Assembly: GCA_905182985.1 (NCBI GenBank)
Contig: CAJJDN010000114.1
Span: forward strand, 302,111-366,110
DNA: 64,000 nt
Source of the DNA: Paramecium sonneborni
Lineage: Eukaryota; Ciliophora; Oligohymenophorea; Peniculida; Parameciidae
Direction of reading: 5' to 3'
Positions within the stretch are counted from its first letter, which is position 1. Each line of letters begins with the position of its first letter. Shown piece after piece: positions 39,727 through 53,972 of the stretch. Position numbers and translations under genes: made by a program. The notes below the pieces were generated by a model, which saw nothing but the letters and a program-made list of their open reading frames with translations, was not told the origin of the DNA and did not search any database.

Positions 39727-40858
39727 AATGAAGGGAAGATAATAGCTGATAATACGATCAACTTGAGGTTTAAGTTTTAAATTTCTAAACACACAAAAAA
39801 ATAATTGTAGATTCAAAAGATTTAATTATCACATCCTTTCAAATAATTGAAAATAAGGATGAGATGCATAAATATTAAAATGGAATGAAAATAATAATAA
39901 ACTTGAATAATATATTAACGAAACTCAATAAATAAAAGTATGATATTTTCATATCCTATAGTGCAGATGAAGTAAATATTTCGGATCAAAATGAAGGATA
40001 ATAAAAAAACGTTAACTAATTACCTTATGAAAAATTTAATGGTCCCCATTACTGGCTGGCTTGAAGCATAAAAGTTTTAGAAATTTTTTTTTTTCCTTTT
40101 CTTTATGTTATACTCCGAGTGTGTCGAACAATGATGATTACATTACTTACAAACACCACCCATGTTTCGTCTCCCCTGGCTTGCCCTATGATAATCTCCA
40201 ATCTTGATGATTTCCCTTTGCGATAGTTGTTATCAGTTAGCTGTTTGATACCCATGTATTATGCGTTGCTTATGCTCATGCTTCATCCATAACCTCTACC
40301 ATTATTCAGTTACCCAGCCAATCTTCACTGACAAATATTAAAGCCTTAGTCATAGTCTCTTTCTGATCTAGAACTTCTATCAGATGAATTCTGATCAATT
40401 ATGTCATCGTCTATGAAAAAGTACCTCCTAAGGATCAGATTGCTTCCTTTTTTGTAAAGAAACCTATTAGGAACTTAGAATGAACTTTTATTCTTTGTCA
40501 AATGTTGCTCCAACCTTTTATTAGTTTTGGGGTGGCATAATCAAATAAATTTAAATTCTTTAATTTTTTATCATATTTATAATAAATTTCAGATCAGTTT
40601 CTTATTAGAGGAAGCAATTTTTTTAAGATTCAAATTACATTATTTAAAATCTTTTTGAATAAATTTAAGAATTTTAATGTAAGGATATATGATATAATCT
40701 TATTCATAAGATTAAGATAAATTCTCATTATTAATTTAAATTTCACTGAATTTATATTTGGTTAAACAAAAACTTTAATTTGTAAAGAAAGAAAAGATTA
40801 AATTATGCATAATTAATTATTACTCCATAAAATATAGTTGCAAAATAAATTAAATATC
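39727..40858 (+). repeat. Copy 1 of a 1132-bp exact direct repeat ending at N
   Basis: 39727-40858 recurs at 40860-41991 with a constant offset of 1133; the single n at 40859 separates the copies. It has the same pattern as at 9435 and is probably a second unmerged contig overlap. The unit holds no intact gene: fragments read YITYKHHPCFVSPGLPYDN in one frame, but no frame continues. Confidence 0.9.
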
Positions 40859-40859
40859 N

Positions 40860-41991
40860 AATGAAGGGAAGATAATAGCTGATAATACGATCAACTTGAG
40901 GTTTAAGTTTTAAATTTCTAAACACACAAAAAAATAATTGTAGATTCAAAAGATTTAATTATCACATCCTTTCAAATAATTGAAAATAAGGATGAGATGC
41001 ATAAATATTAAAATGGAATGAAAATAATAATAAACTTGAATAATATATTAACGAAACTCAATAAATAAAAGTATGATATTTTCATATCCTATAGTGCAGA
41101 TGAAGTAAATATTTCGGATCAAAATGAAGGATAATAAAAAAACGTTAACTAATTACCTTATGAAAAATTTAATGGTCCCCATTACTGGCTGGCTTGAAGC
41201 ATAAAAGTTTTAGAAATTTTTTTTTTTCCTTTTCTTTATGTTATACTCCGAGTGTGTCGAACAATGATGATTACATTACTTACAAACACCACCCATGTTT
41301 CGTCTCCCCTGGCTTGCCCTATGATAATCTCCAATCTTGATGATTTCCCTTTGCGATAGTTGTTATCAGTTAGCTGTTTGATACCCATGTATTATGCGTT
41401 GCTTATGCTCATGCTTCATCCATAACCTCTACCATTATTCAGTTACCCAGCCAATCTTCACTGACAAATATTAAAGCCTTAGTCATAGTCTCTTTCTGAT
41501 CTAGAACTTCTATCAGATGAATTCTGATCAATTATGTCATCGTCTATGAAAAAGTACCTCCTAAGGATCAGATTGCTTCCTTTTTTGTAAAGAAACCTAT
41601 TAGGAACTTAGAATGAACTTTTATTCTTTGTCAAATGTTGCTCCAACCTTTTATTAGTTTTGGGGTGGCATAATCAAATAAATTTAAATTCTTTAATTTT
41701 TTATCATATTTATAATAAATTTCAGATCAGTTTCTTATTAGAGGAAGCAATTTTTTTAAGATTCAAATTACATTATTTAAAATCTTTTTGAATAAATTTA
41801 AGAATTTTAATGTAAGGATATATGATATAATCTTATTCATAAGATTAAGATAAATTCTCATTATTAATTTAAATTTCACTGAATTTATATTTGGTTAAAC
41901 AAAAACTTTAATTTGTAAAGAAAGAAAAGATTAAATTATGCATAATTAATTATTACTCCATAAAATATAGTTGCAAAATAAATTAAATATC
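40860..41991 (+). repeat. Copy 2 of the 1132-bp exact direct repeat
   Basis: Second copy, starting right after the n. It leads into the 3' flank of the beta-helix membrane-protein gene (-). Locally GC-richer than its surroundings near 41250-41640, which is unusual for this window and may mark an old coding sequence. Confidence 0.9.
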
Positions 41992-42133
41992 TTTTGTTCC
42001 TGAAAATAATAAATTTTAAAATAAAAATGAAAATTCTTAAAATAAATTTGATTGGATAATTTTGATTGGATAATTAAAGAAACTTGAAAAATTAATTCAT
42101 AGATGCCTTCATAAATATAATTTAATTTTTATT

Positions 42134-45100
42134 TCAATTTGACTCTAATTATAAAAATTATTGTAATCTTAAATTTTCGCCAACTCTTGATTATCTTGAA
42201 GAATTGAATAAGGAGATACTACCTTAGTTTAAAAAATTTCTTAATATAATAATTTAAATTACCTTCTATTAGTCATTTAAGCTCTAAATGTTGAAAATAG
42301 ATGAATTTTCAATTTTTGATAATTGGCTTTAACCTTTTGATCTTTTTCTTTTTCTTTAGAAATAAAATCAGCTAAGTTTTTGAGGCAAATTTTCAATTTT
42401 AGTTTCTTGAATAAGATAAAAAAAATTATGTAAAATACTTCTTTGTTTTTCTTATAATATATTTCGATTATTTTTAATATAAAAGGGCGGCAAAGTAAAG
42501 CACATAAAAATAAAATGATTGTTTATAAAATAGAAGAAAAAACCTAATTGTTTTCTTTGTCACTTGTATTTTTAACAGCAGCCAAAAATATTGACATAGA
42601 ACAAATTTATCCTGTATGTAAATCTAAATTATTCAAGTGTGAAGTTAAATATGGTTTGAATTTAACTGTTAAAACTTAGTAAAACAGCAAGGTAATTCCA
42701 AATAAATATGCTTTAATTGAAATATTAGTTTCAAAATATGTAGAAATTAGAATCATTATAATTTTTTGAACTAATTTTATTATCTCCCAAAAATAGCTGT
42801 GTTCATTATATTCGTTATAAAGATAACAAAGATGACTTCTTATTTTAAATGAATCTAATTGTTTTCTTCTAAAATGCAATAAGACGAAGAGGTTAAAAGG
42901 AATAAAATATCCAAAAAAAATGAGGATTGGAATTACAAAGTAATACATCCATTTTAGATGACTCTCACTTCCAAAAAGCAAAGAAACATCTCCTTGTATA
43001 TAATTGACATTTGATATCCATCTATTAGATATTGTAGAGCATAACCTAAAAATATTTCTTAATTACATTTTAATCAATCCAGGAAAGTTAAATATGTATA
43101 AAATCAGTAAAGTATTAGAAATCATGCTAGACTTAAATTTTTAGTTAATTTTAATTGAATAAATTATATACCCCATAATAATTACAATGGATTGTTAAAG
43201 AATGAAGATCAGCATAGTAAATATTTTTAAATAAATGAATTCGATTGATTATATATTCGACAAATAGCAATCCAAATTATTAACCATGAAATATGATGTA
43301 TTACTTAATTAATCTATGTAGACAAATTAAAAGGAAAATTATATATTAAAAGTAAAAATGAGTGAAAACATCCATAAATAATTTAGCAACATTTTAATCA
43401 GAATACTTTAAAGATCTAATTTAATTTATTTATATACCTTAATTTAGTTTGAATAAAATTTTATTGAATCTTTCTTTGAACTTTAGTTATGTAGACATTT
43501 GATAAGATTTTTATATGCTATTTTAAGTTAATATCATGGAACATATAGCCCTATGATTAAAGAACACATTATACCATATCATAATTAAAATAAAAGAAAC
43601 GTAATTTTCTATAGATTCCTTACAAAGTTAACATTCTTAATTTTATTAAGTTTTATAATATTTACCTTATCCCATTACATTTTAAATATCACATTCTTCA
43701 CATAATGCACCCGAATGCCCTATGCTACATAAATTATTTCCATAGCTCCATCCTCCTTTGCAAGAATTTTAATTTTTAAAACAATAATTTGTTTGGTCAG
43801 ACAGATAATGAGGTCTCCAAAAACCTTATTGCAAATTTATTTTATTCTCTGTTATTTCTAAAAATTTATTTTTATCAAATATGGAGCATTTATTTGTATC
43901 ATATGTTACTGAATAAAATCCTTAATTTGCAATACATTTTTGACAACCTTTGTTAGTATAAAATTCACCAAGCTAACACTTAAAACTCTTAACATTTATC
44001 AGATAGTTCAAAGTTTAATTAAATTAATCTATTTTACAAGCAGCATGAATTTATAAATATTTATTATCCTAATCATAAGGATCGAAAATTATAGAAAGCG
44101 AACTCAAATCAAAATAGTTTTTTTATTGATTAAAATAGACTGTAACTCTCTAATTACTTTCCTAAATTTAATTTTTATTTTGTTTTATATTAGAAATAAT
44201 ATCAAATTATATGATACAAGTTGAGTTAAATAAATTCTAAAGGTATTCATTTCTGCTATTTTTTAAATACAATCCAATATCTTTTATGTAAAATAATGTT
44301 TTTGAAATTTAAGGCATTGTAATTTCATAATTCCCTATTGATTAACCACTAGGAAGCATAAGATAATTTGCTTAGTGTTATCTTTCTTGTTCAATTACTG
44401 AATAAGGAGCCAGTTTCAACATATTCAGTTATTAATTTTTATGGTATAAAACTTGAGATGCCATTTCTCTTTCATTAATTAATAAAGATAAATGTGTTGG
44501 GCTTTCTTTTAGATTATTTGTAAAATTTAGAGCTTTATTAAAAAGCAACATAGTCATAATAAAATTTGTTTTATTCAAAATATATTTTCCATTAAGATAA
44601 ATACCTCCAGCCTCTTGAGCTTCATTATTTATAATTATAGATTAATTAAATAGAAAGCTATTGTTATTTAAAGCAATATATAAACCTCCTCCATTTTCAC
44701 TGGCTATATTTTTAAATAATTTGCATTATTTTATTGTTATGGATGAATTATAAGCTGTTATACCTACTCCAATGCTTCCGTTATTATTATAGAAATTTGA
44801 ATTTACGATTTTTATCCTGGTGCTGATTTATTCTTTTTATTGAAATAGTAAACATCCATAGGACAAAATTTAATTTTAGCTACAAGAAAAATCTTCTATT
44901 TAAAAAAAATTGATACTGATTACTTTAAAATTGATTAAACCATCACTACAAAATGAACAAAAATTCTGCTATATTCTGATTTTTTAAAATTTAATTTAAT
45001 TTTCATATTATACACTATTTATAGAAATTACCGACAAAGATTTTTGAGATAATTTTGAAAATTAATTTTAAAATGACGAAATATTAAGAAATTTTTAATT

Positions 45101-48100
45101 AGTTGTTGAGACTGTCTTAAATAATTTGCAAGTTTTAATTTAATAAATATTATGTTGTTGCTTAAAAATAACTTCGCTAGTATTAAATATCTAAATTCTT
45201 AAAAGGTACACTTATTGGAATGATATTACATTTTTAATATTTAAGTCTTAATCTACTATGATAATATTAGTTGGATAAAATAATTGAATATCTTATATGT
45301 AAACATTGAATAAAAGGATTTTAAAAACATTATTGAATCTCATAATTGGTGAAATAAATAATCCCTCTGTAACTATTTCTTTAATAATAATTTAACAATT
45401 TTAAATGTTAATTACAGCATTATTTTCTCCACTTATTTAAGCCATCTCAATTTCGCTTAAAGTTGCGAAATTTGAGAAATACTATTTCCATTTCTCTTCA
45501 CTCTGTTAGATCAATAAATTTTCAAGTATTAAAATGTTATTGTTTATATTTTATGGAGAAAATCTTACGTACAGAAATTAATTAATTAAAGAAATGCAAT
45601 TTAAAATCTGGATATTTAAAAATGAGATTTAATTCTGCATTTCGGAGGATTGAATTGTTAAAATTGAAGCTGCCATTCTGTTTAAAACATTTGTAAATAT
45701 TGCATTTGTAATTTGAAGATTTAATAAACTATTTTAAGCATTTATGCTTATGCAACCTGAACTATTTGTAATCATTTAGATATTATTTTAAACAGACTAA
45801 ATTTAGATTTAATTTAATTTAATTAATCCTTCATTTATTGTATTAATTTGAAAAATACTACTTTTATACGCGAAAATGTTGGTAAAATTGCAATTTTAAC
45901 AAGAAAATTTAGATAATGTTATTGAACAGACACCCGCAATATTTGATATTTTAAGTATTTAAAAAATTAAATTATTCAAATCTTCTTAATTAAATTTATC
46001 TTCAAATTAAAGATCATAATATTTTTGCCACAATTCTTAAGTTAATACATTATGATTTATAATAGTTAAATTATTGATAAAAATTTAATTAGAAATTACA
46101 TTAAAAAAAGTATTTGTAGAGTTGGTAAATGCATTATTTTGACTGTTAACGTTTTCGATTAACACAAAGCTTACTGAAGAAGCTATTAACATTAAACTTG
46201 CAGCATTCTTTAAAGTACTGTCTGCCTGTGAATGTACAACATTTTCTATAAAGTTGATGTTTTTCAAATTTATAGTTAATTCAATTTCAGCATGAATACT
46301 TAATAATGACATCAAATTGATTTATTACCTTGATAGTTAAAGGTTCTCTTAAAAACTGACATTACAAATAGAAATCCTTCCTGATTAATATTTTTAATAT
46401 CCCCTTCCATTACTTATATCAATAAATGATAAATCAATATTAAATTATCTTATTACTTAAACATCAAGAATTTCTATTGAAAAGAATCCAATTATTATAA
46501 AAAGTTGATTTCTCTATTAGATTAAACTATGGCAATCAATAAATATAGGAATAGTAAAATATTGTATCTCATTTTTATATAACAAATTTTAAATAAGAAT
46601 GTTTTTGGTTTCATAAATTTTGAAAATTGTTTAATCATTAACATTAATAATATTTGCATTAAAAATATGTAATTAGCTACACGATATAACAAATAGAGCC
46701 ATTTCATCATCAATAGTAGAAAAGATGCAATTTTCTTTTTATTTAGGAATTAGTTCTGATTGAAAAAAAATTCTTATCTACCATATCTAATCTTTAATTA
46801 TCTTTTATGTAGATTAATGATATATCTAAATAATAGTTATTTAATTAATTTGAATATAAAAAAAATAAGCTTGTATTCTTAATTGAATTTAATTACAAAT
46901 ATAGATTAGTAATGAAGATGCTTGCTTTTTAAAAACTTTAAGTTTAAAGCAAATTCAATGTTATTGATTCCTAAAAATAATTTTCTAGTATGTAGGAATT
47001 ATTTATAGTTAAATGATAGTTAAAAGATATTAAATTTGATGAAATCAAATTATTCTTACTAAAGTTGAAATTCATTAAACTCAATTAAATTAAATTAGCA
47101 TTTTTAATGAAATTTGAATGATAAAATATATTTTTTTGGATTGTTATATTTTAAATTTGTAAAACTGATAAATCTCTAAGATTGTCTTTAAACATAAAAA
47201 TCGAAGAATTATAAAACTCACATTCTTCTATAATTAAATCTTATATTAAAATGTTAAATTAGTTGTTTCCAAATTAGAATAAGTTAGAATCTTTTAAAAA
47301 GCATCTCAAGATCTATAGCTTTTAAATTATAATTAAACCATTTAATTTATATGCTTCTAAATTCAGAATAGAGGAATTAATAAAAGTTGATTCTAATATG
47401 GAAAAATTATTGGCTTGAATATTTCCGAATATTTCATTTTAAAACAAAGATAGTGTACTAGTAATATTACATAATTTAAAGGCAAAATTGATCAATTTTA
47501 AATCTACTTAAGTATTATTATTATTTATGATAAATCGTTATGAATTACTAAATTAAAGAACAAAATTATTTAATTCTATTTTATCGAAATAGTTAATTTC
47601 AAACGAATTGGGAGAATTTATATATAAATTCTCGACAGAAGTTATTAAAAAGTAAGTATTGCGAAGTGAAAATATCTTTGATTTTAATTAATTCGACATG
47701 GTGAAGTCAAATCTGAGTTCACAAAATTAGCTACTAATTTAGAATGTAAAAACAATTGTTATTGTATCTATTCCCATTTAATTACAATATTTTATATTGA
47801 TACCTTAGTCAATTCCAAATTGCCAAAATACAAACAAGCCTCCACAAAAAGTAAGTCTCACTTCATACATAATTTAATTAAGACAATTAGATTCAAAACA
47901 ATATCTTGCTCCTTGAGTATAAGAATTATATATGATGTTTGGATTATTAATAGGTTTTAAACATTTCTTTGTAAAAATTTTATTTTTTTCATCTAAGATA
48001 AAAGTTGGTTATTAATTCTAATTAAAAAGTATATAAAATTACATAAATTTCTTCTTAAGTTCTACTTTAGCAAATTTAACATAATTATGAACACTCAGAA

Positions 48101-50858
48101 CATTATCCATTTTCTTAATCTCTAATGGGCTCTTAATAATAATTTAAAGGACATTTTGCGCAATAAGGTCCATTGACATTGGTTTCACATTATAAGCATG
48201 AGTCATCACAATATTTTTCACAACTAGATTCTCCAATATATCTATAGCCTTGGTTGCACTCCACAATCATTCCTTTAATAAATGATTTAAACTCTGATTT
48301 AGGATACAGATATTTATTTGGTAAAAATTGTATCATAAAACTTTGAATCCTTTAAACCCAACCATCTCTTAAATTTAAATCACCTTCGATAGCGATTTTA
48401 GTATTCATCAACTAATTTTTATAACAATCTCCATTAATTATAGAACTAGTGTATCCTTCTTAACAAATGATGCACTTCAGAATGGAATCAGGAGATAACA
48501 AGCATTATAAGCAATTATTTAAGTATTTTTGACAATTTAAAATTTCAGGAGCTATTTTAAAATCATCAACTTCAGATAATGTACAAAGTTCCTTTTCATT
48601 TTAATTAATGAAGGATCTTATACAATTTTAAATCTGAGGTTTCTGATTAATACATTTACCTTTATTGAAATTAAATATAAAACCTTCATCACAAAGTGCA
48701 CATCCAACTTTAAGCTCTTCTCCTTCACCAAATTGTTCAAAATTTTTATACAATGTACTTTTCAAGAGATTATTAGGTTGATATTCAAAACAATATTTGC
48801 AATAACTGATTGAACATTAAGCACATTTTTTCTTTGAGGTCATATATTAAGGAGATTGACAGAAACTAGAAAATTCAACATTGCGTTTGCTTATACATTT
48901 ACCATCATTCAACTTGTAACCATAATAACATTTTATACATTGAAGACCTTGAATAGATAAATGACATTTAATGCAAAATGGAATAGAGCATTTATAACAC
49001 TAAAAGTATAGGTCATCATTATTTTGACAAAAAGATTAAAAAATTTAATTTTGCTATAAATAATCTAAATACTGATCTTCTAAACTGGAGAAATTAGTAT
49101 TACTGCAAAATTAACACAAAGTTACTTCAATACCATCTACAAAAAAATATGGAGTTGGTGAATAGATTTATTATTAAGTACCTCCTTAATTATTAAAGTA
49201 TAGATCGTTATTACAGAAAGGTTATTCTTTCCATCCCTTTGGATTATTTAAGCATTCTAAACAACTAAGTAAGTTTTCTCTTATTAATGAAGGACTAAAA
49301 TAATTGCAATTAAAATTTACCATTTGAAACATTCTTCTTAATATTCAAAATAACCTAATTAACAAACCACATTTTACTTTTCTCCTAATATCAATTAAAA
49401 GCTTAAATCTAGATAAATTTAACAAGTTATTTCATCAATAGAATTATATGGACATACACAAACTTTTTATTCAGGTATATATATTCGTTATGATTCTTCG
49501 AAACAAGATAAACAATTATACATTGTCGGTCCATCACACTCTTGGCAACTAAAGTGGCAGTTTTATTATTAAAAATTTTGATGACAATTCTAAAGTATTA
49601 AGTTTTTCACTTCCATATTTATAAAATTTGTAGTGGATTAAAGTAGATTTCCATATTACAGTTTAAGCTGAATAATATGAAATTAATTAACATCAAATTA
49701 AACATTGTATTCATAGATGTTACCAGCTTCATAAAATTTAATAGAACAATTCAATAATGTCTCTTACAATTCAACAAATATAATATGCCATACAGTTATG
49801 GAATTTGTAATGACAAACTCTTTTTACTAAATAAAAGGATCATCTTTAAAATCAATAGAAATAGCAGGAAAGGTATAGCTATAAGTTGTCATTAATATTT
49901 TATTCTCATTAGATGAGATAAAATAACTCATTTAAAATGGTTATAAATTTTTATTAGAAAGGGAGTTTTCATAATTTGCTGATAATGTTATAAATTTATA
50001 GGTAAATTCATCATCAGATGAAATAACATCAATAATCTTAAACCATCCTTAAAAAATAAAGGAATCACAATTAGTATTTTTTGAAATATAAATTTGCTTA
50101 TCCAATTTATTTAATTCAGAATCATCTATTTAAAACTTTTCATCCATTATACAATAACATTTTCCATATATCTCATAATTATTCCTAGCAATATCAACGA
50201 AATCAACATCAAATTATAATAATTATTTGCTTAATTTTTATATCATTATATAGCCTGGAAAATATGAAAATTTAGTTTAGGTTTTCACAGATGGAATTGA
50301 CTATGATGTATTTGTTACTACGAAATCTCCTCCAAATTTTAATAATATATTTGTATCTTTAAAAGGCTGTTTCATTTATTTAATTTCATGAATTCTAATT
50401 CTGTCTTCTTAAATTATTATTATTTCAAATTTTAATTATGCCGGCCATTCAATGATTCCTAAATAATACCAAATATTTTCATATTGTAAAGCATCGATGC
50501 TGATTTCGAATCTTGTAATTATATCATCTTCATTGATAAACTCAAGTATCTTTTTAATTTTTTGAGAGTTAAATTCTAAATAATCATAGTAAATAAGATT
50601 CAAATTTTCAGAAGACATGCTAACTATATTATGTAAGTGATAATAATTGCTGTCAAACAAACCTACTGAACCGACTTAAGAAACAATGCTTAATGGATTG
50701 TATTTAGACCATATTCCATAAATGAAGCAATCATTTCCGCTATAGTCTCCATCTTTAAAATTAAACTCTTATTAATAAAATTAATATTATGGATTTAACT
50801 TTGTGACTTAAGTGAATATCAGATTAAAAAGTATCAATAATGCTGGGTAAAATGCCAT
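42134..50858 (-). CDS. Giant Cys-rich/beta-helix membrane protein
   Basis: Predicted surface protein of roughly 2,850 residues. The ATG at 50858 begins a hydrophobic leader (MAFYPALLILFNLIFTQV), a likely signal peptide. The first third is Cys-rich with CxxC pairs (NCHFSCQECDGPTMYNCLSC, YKCSIPFCIKCHL, EKYCDDSCLQCETN), like furin-type or growth-factor-receptor repeats. The middle (about 48-44 kb) is Asn/Ile/Ser-rich with beta-helix turns (ENGGGLYIALNNN, EAGGIYLNG). The C-terminus has another Cys-rich patch (CQLCKES), several membrane segments (near 43590, 43360, 43170, 42940) and a charged cytosolic tail (SKEKEKDQKVKANYQKLKIH). Introns of 22-30 nt were seen, e.g. 42240-42262, near 43415-43437, near 43633-43662 and near 49315-49340. 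TGA 42134-42136. Both ends were traced in frame; the middle was spot-checked, so a split into two genes is not fully excluded. Confidence 0.7.
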
Positions 50859-51829
50859 GAGTTTTTATTTATTAAATATAAATATACTTGAATTATTCAT
50901 TTATTTAAGAATAACAAAATAATAGAAATTAAAAATACCAACTCAGAAATAATTAGCCTTTTTATTATTTTTCAGATTTTAAAAAAGGTGAAAATATATT
51001 GGTTTTTAAAAAACAGAAAATTTAATCTGTTTTCTAACTTTTTCGTTTCTTTTGTTGATAAATCAATTTCAGATCCAATTTGGCGTGGCTTTATTAATCC
51101 TGTTAAAAGATTAGCTAGATCTAAATTTTCTTTCAATAATTCTGTGTTATTATTTTATTATCGTATTACTTAATTCTTGATCTCCTTTTTTATTATTTTA
51201 AATAATTCGTAATTAAAATTCCTTATCGCCTCTTAAGCCAATGTATCGCCCTATCCCATTTATTATTTCTTAAAATTAGTAAGATTTTTTCTGTTTATTA
51301 TGATAATCATAATAACTCGATTTTGTTAATAAGAAATAATTTTGAAATAAATTTTGAAATCAAGAATAGGAATAAAGAAGTTGAATTTTAGATAGAACTG
51401 ATGAGAAATACAGAAATTGTTTAGAGAAAATTAGGAATAAGTTTCAGATATTTATGATATTTAAATCCTTAATATCACATGTGTTTATAGTTATAAATAA
51501 TAAAGGATAAAAGCAAGGAAAATTTTTTAGAGTTAAAAAATGATTTTGTTTAGGGGTTATAATTTTATCTAAGTGTTGCAAAATTAAATTAGATTTGTAC
51601 CTGACAAAATCAATCAAGTTAAAATAATAAATAGAAACATCTCAAAGTTAAAACGATTTTAATTTTTAGATAACCATAAATAAATTCCAATATAATTAAA
51701 TAATAAAATTTAATTTCAATTCTTTGGAGAATGTTTTAAGAAATTAATAAACCCATTGATTATTGATTATTAAAATAGAAAGATGTTCTTTAACATATTT
51801 AATATTTTAACTAGACATCTATATGTATC
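50859..51829. other. Gene-poor stretch upstream of the giant surface-protein gene
   Basis: AT-rich, no convincing gene. A plus-strand frame near 50988-51173 starts MKIYWFLKNRKFNLF but lacks any domain and stops quickly. The first part should contain the promoter of the minus-strand gene. Confidence 0.4.
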
Positions 51830-52640
51830 TATAAGCTTCTTTATATCTTTTTCTTTCAAATTTTAAAATGTAGCTCTGAACATATAATCTTTAAAGCTAA
51901 AAAAATATTTTAGACTTTGTATTTGTGCAGAAGAAGGTTTCTGGAATTGGTTAAAGTAAAATGAAATCAAAATGCTATTATCATTGTCACAAAGACTAAG
52001 AATCAATTGAGTATTACAGAAATTTTAGAAAAAGGCTCATTTAAGAAGACATCTTGATATTAAGCTTGAAAATATTATGAAATATTATGATATTTAAATT
52101 TTTAAATGATTCAAAAATTTTGCAAGGTAATATTTTTCAAATTATAGATTTTGGATTATCTCAAGAATTTATTGAAAATTTAAGTTCTTTAAGTTATATA
52201 TATTGGCTCATTATATTTTGTTTGTATAAAATAACTTAAAGGAGTACAGATTGGAAATAAAGATGACTAAAAGAGTTCAATATATGTATTGATCTACTAA
52301 AGAACTTGTATTTAGTAAAATTACCAGAGTATTTTAAACAAACTTAGGAATGCAAAAAGATAGGTAATTGAATTATAGGTAAAATTTAATCCTCTCGTTT
52401 TAACACTCCTGCATTAACTTCAAATTATCTGAAAAAATAATCTGAAATATTATTTTTTTCATTTAAGGGGTGATTTAATCATAAGATGAATTTAATAAAT
52501 CGATCTAGGTAGAGAAGGAAGATGAGAAAAGCTAAGAGGAGACGGTTAGATTTGAAACACATCATTATTTAATCTCTAAAGAAATTGAAGAATATAAGGC
52601 AAATTAAATTCTATAAAAAAATGACTTATGACTTTGAAAA
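51830..52640 (+). pseudogene. Protein kinase remnant
   Basis: Decayed kinase. Near 52040-52080 is a catalytic-loop-like HLDIKLENIM (HRDIKxEN in active kinases; here Arg is replaced by Leu), and near 52145-52165 IIDFGLSQEF (DFG motif). Frames change around them, a TGA follows HLDIKLEN within about 20 codons, and neither Gly-rich loop nor APE motif is readable. The whole is short of a complete domain. Boundaries are approximate. Confidence 0.55.
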
Positions 52641-53259
52641 TATCCATAAATCTTTTTTACATCCTACATTACTGAACAAGAGAACTTAATAATTTGTTTT
52701 CATTTTACCTTTCTAAATTCAAGAACGACATTTGATCTATTTTATATTTTATAGATTAAGCTAATCTGAAAATAAAAATCAAATTCTTTATAATAGAAAA
52801 AAATTAGGCAATATTGTTGGATTACAGAACAATTTTAAGGTCTACAAGTGGGTCTCAAAATTTGAAAAATTTATTATATATGTAAAAATTATTTATTCTT
52901 AATTCACAAAGGGTGATAGTTACCAGGTTAAAACAATACTTTTTAAAAAATAAGTTTGTTGATTTGGAAATGATATATTTACGTTATTTAAAAATTTTAT
53001 ATAAAATTAATTTAGAGTTAATAATTTTTCATTTTAATTTGATTAATTTTATGATTATAATTAACTTATTTAATTAACATAACTTTAAATAATTGTAATT
53101 TTCGCTTATTTATTTAATTTATCTCTTCTTAATTAATTATTTTTTTTTAATTAAGTAAGTTCTCCAGAATTCTATTCAAGCATTTAGATATGATTTTAAG
53201 GACTATAAATTTACACAACATTCTTTCTTTCTTGAAACATTAGAGATTAATTCAATTAT

Positions 53260-53907
53260 TTATTTTTTTTTCCTTAAATTTCTTCATCTTTTAATTAAAG
53301 TATTTTCCTCAATTATTAAATTTCAGACTATAACATATTTAATCATTATATAAATTTTATATTGCCTTTTTCCCAATATTTTTAATTTTATATTCTTCTA
53401 TTTCTGCTTACGTCAGTTCATTCTCTTTTGGACAAAATTCTAATTTAATCTATAAATCTTTTTAAAATGGCTCTACAGATTGATACTTTGCCTATAATAA
53501 TTTATTTAATAATATATCCATATATATTATTGAATTCGCTTGATAATTTCTCACATCCAAATTGTTAATCAAGAAATGCTTATGATATTTTTAACATAAT
53601 CAGCATATCATTATAAAACTTATGTTCTTAGATCATTATTCTCTTTTTCTAATTAGGATATGATTTATTATGCTGTTTCAATATTTTTTTTTTATACAGT
53701 GATTTCATCAATTTTTTGTTTCTCTGCCATAAGTATAGAGTCAGGACTGTATTGTTTTAATTGAAATTGAGTTTATAAAGAAGATTATTATTAAGTTACT
53801 GGGGCTTGTTAATTTTAGAATTTGAAATTTTTTCATTTTAGAAAATCAACAACAGATTTTTTGATGTCTTTAACTGGCTGATAAGGTTTCTTTTGTTTGT
53901 ATGCCAT
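53260..53907 (-). pseudogene. Disrupted coiled-coil protein gene
   Basis: From the ATG at 53907 the frame reads MAYKQKKPYQPVKDIKKSVV, meets a TGA about 24 codons in, then continues in the same frame through a Gln-rich and coiled-coil stretch (EKQKIDEITV, IISQLEKENNDLR) until further TGAs near 53625 and 53570. More protein-like sequence follows in other frames (DILLNKLLQAKYQSVEPFQK, KENELTQAEIEEYK). At least three lesions are present. No family recognised. The start lies 66 bp from the divergent RNA polymerase remnant. Confidence 0.55.
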
Positions 53908-53972
53908 CTTAGTATTACTATAATGTGGAGAGAGTATAATTGCTTTAATCTTTTTATTTATTATTACTCGTC

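Noticed and set aside
43500..43560. Premature TGA in the giant membrane protein
   Set aside because: It disappears when the 22-nt intron near 43415-43437 is removed, which also restores membrane segments in frame.
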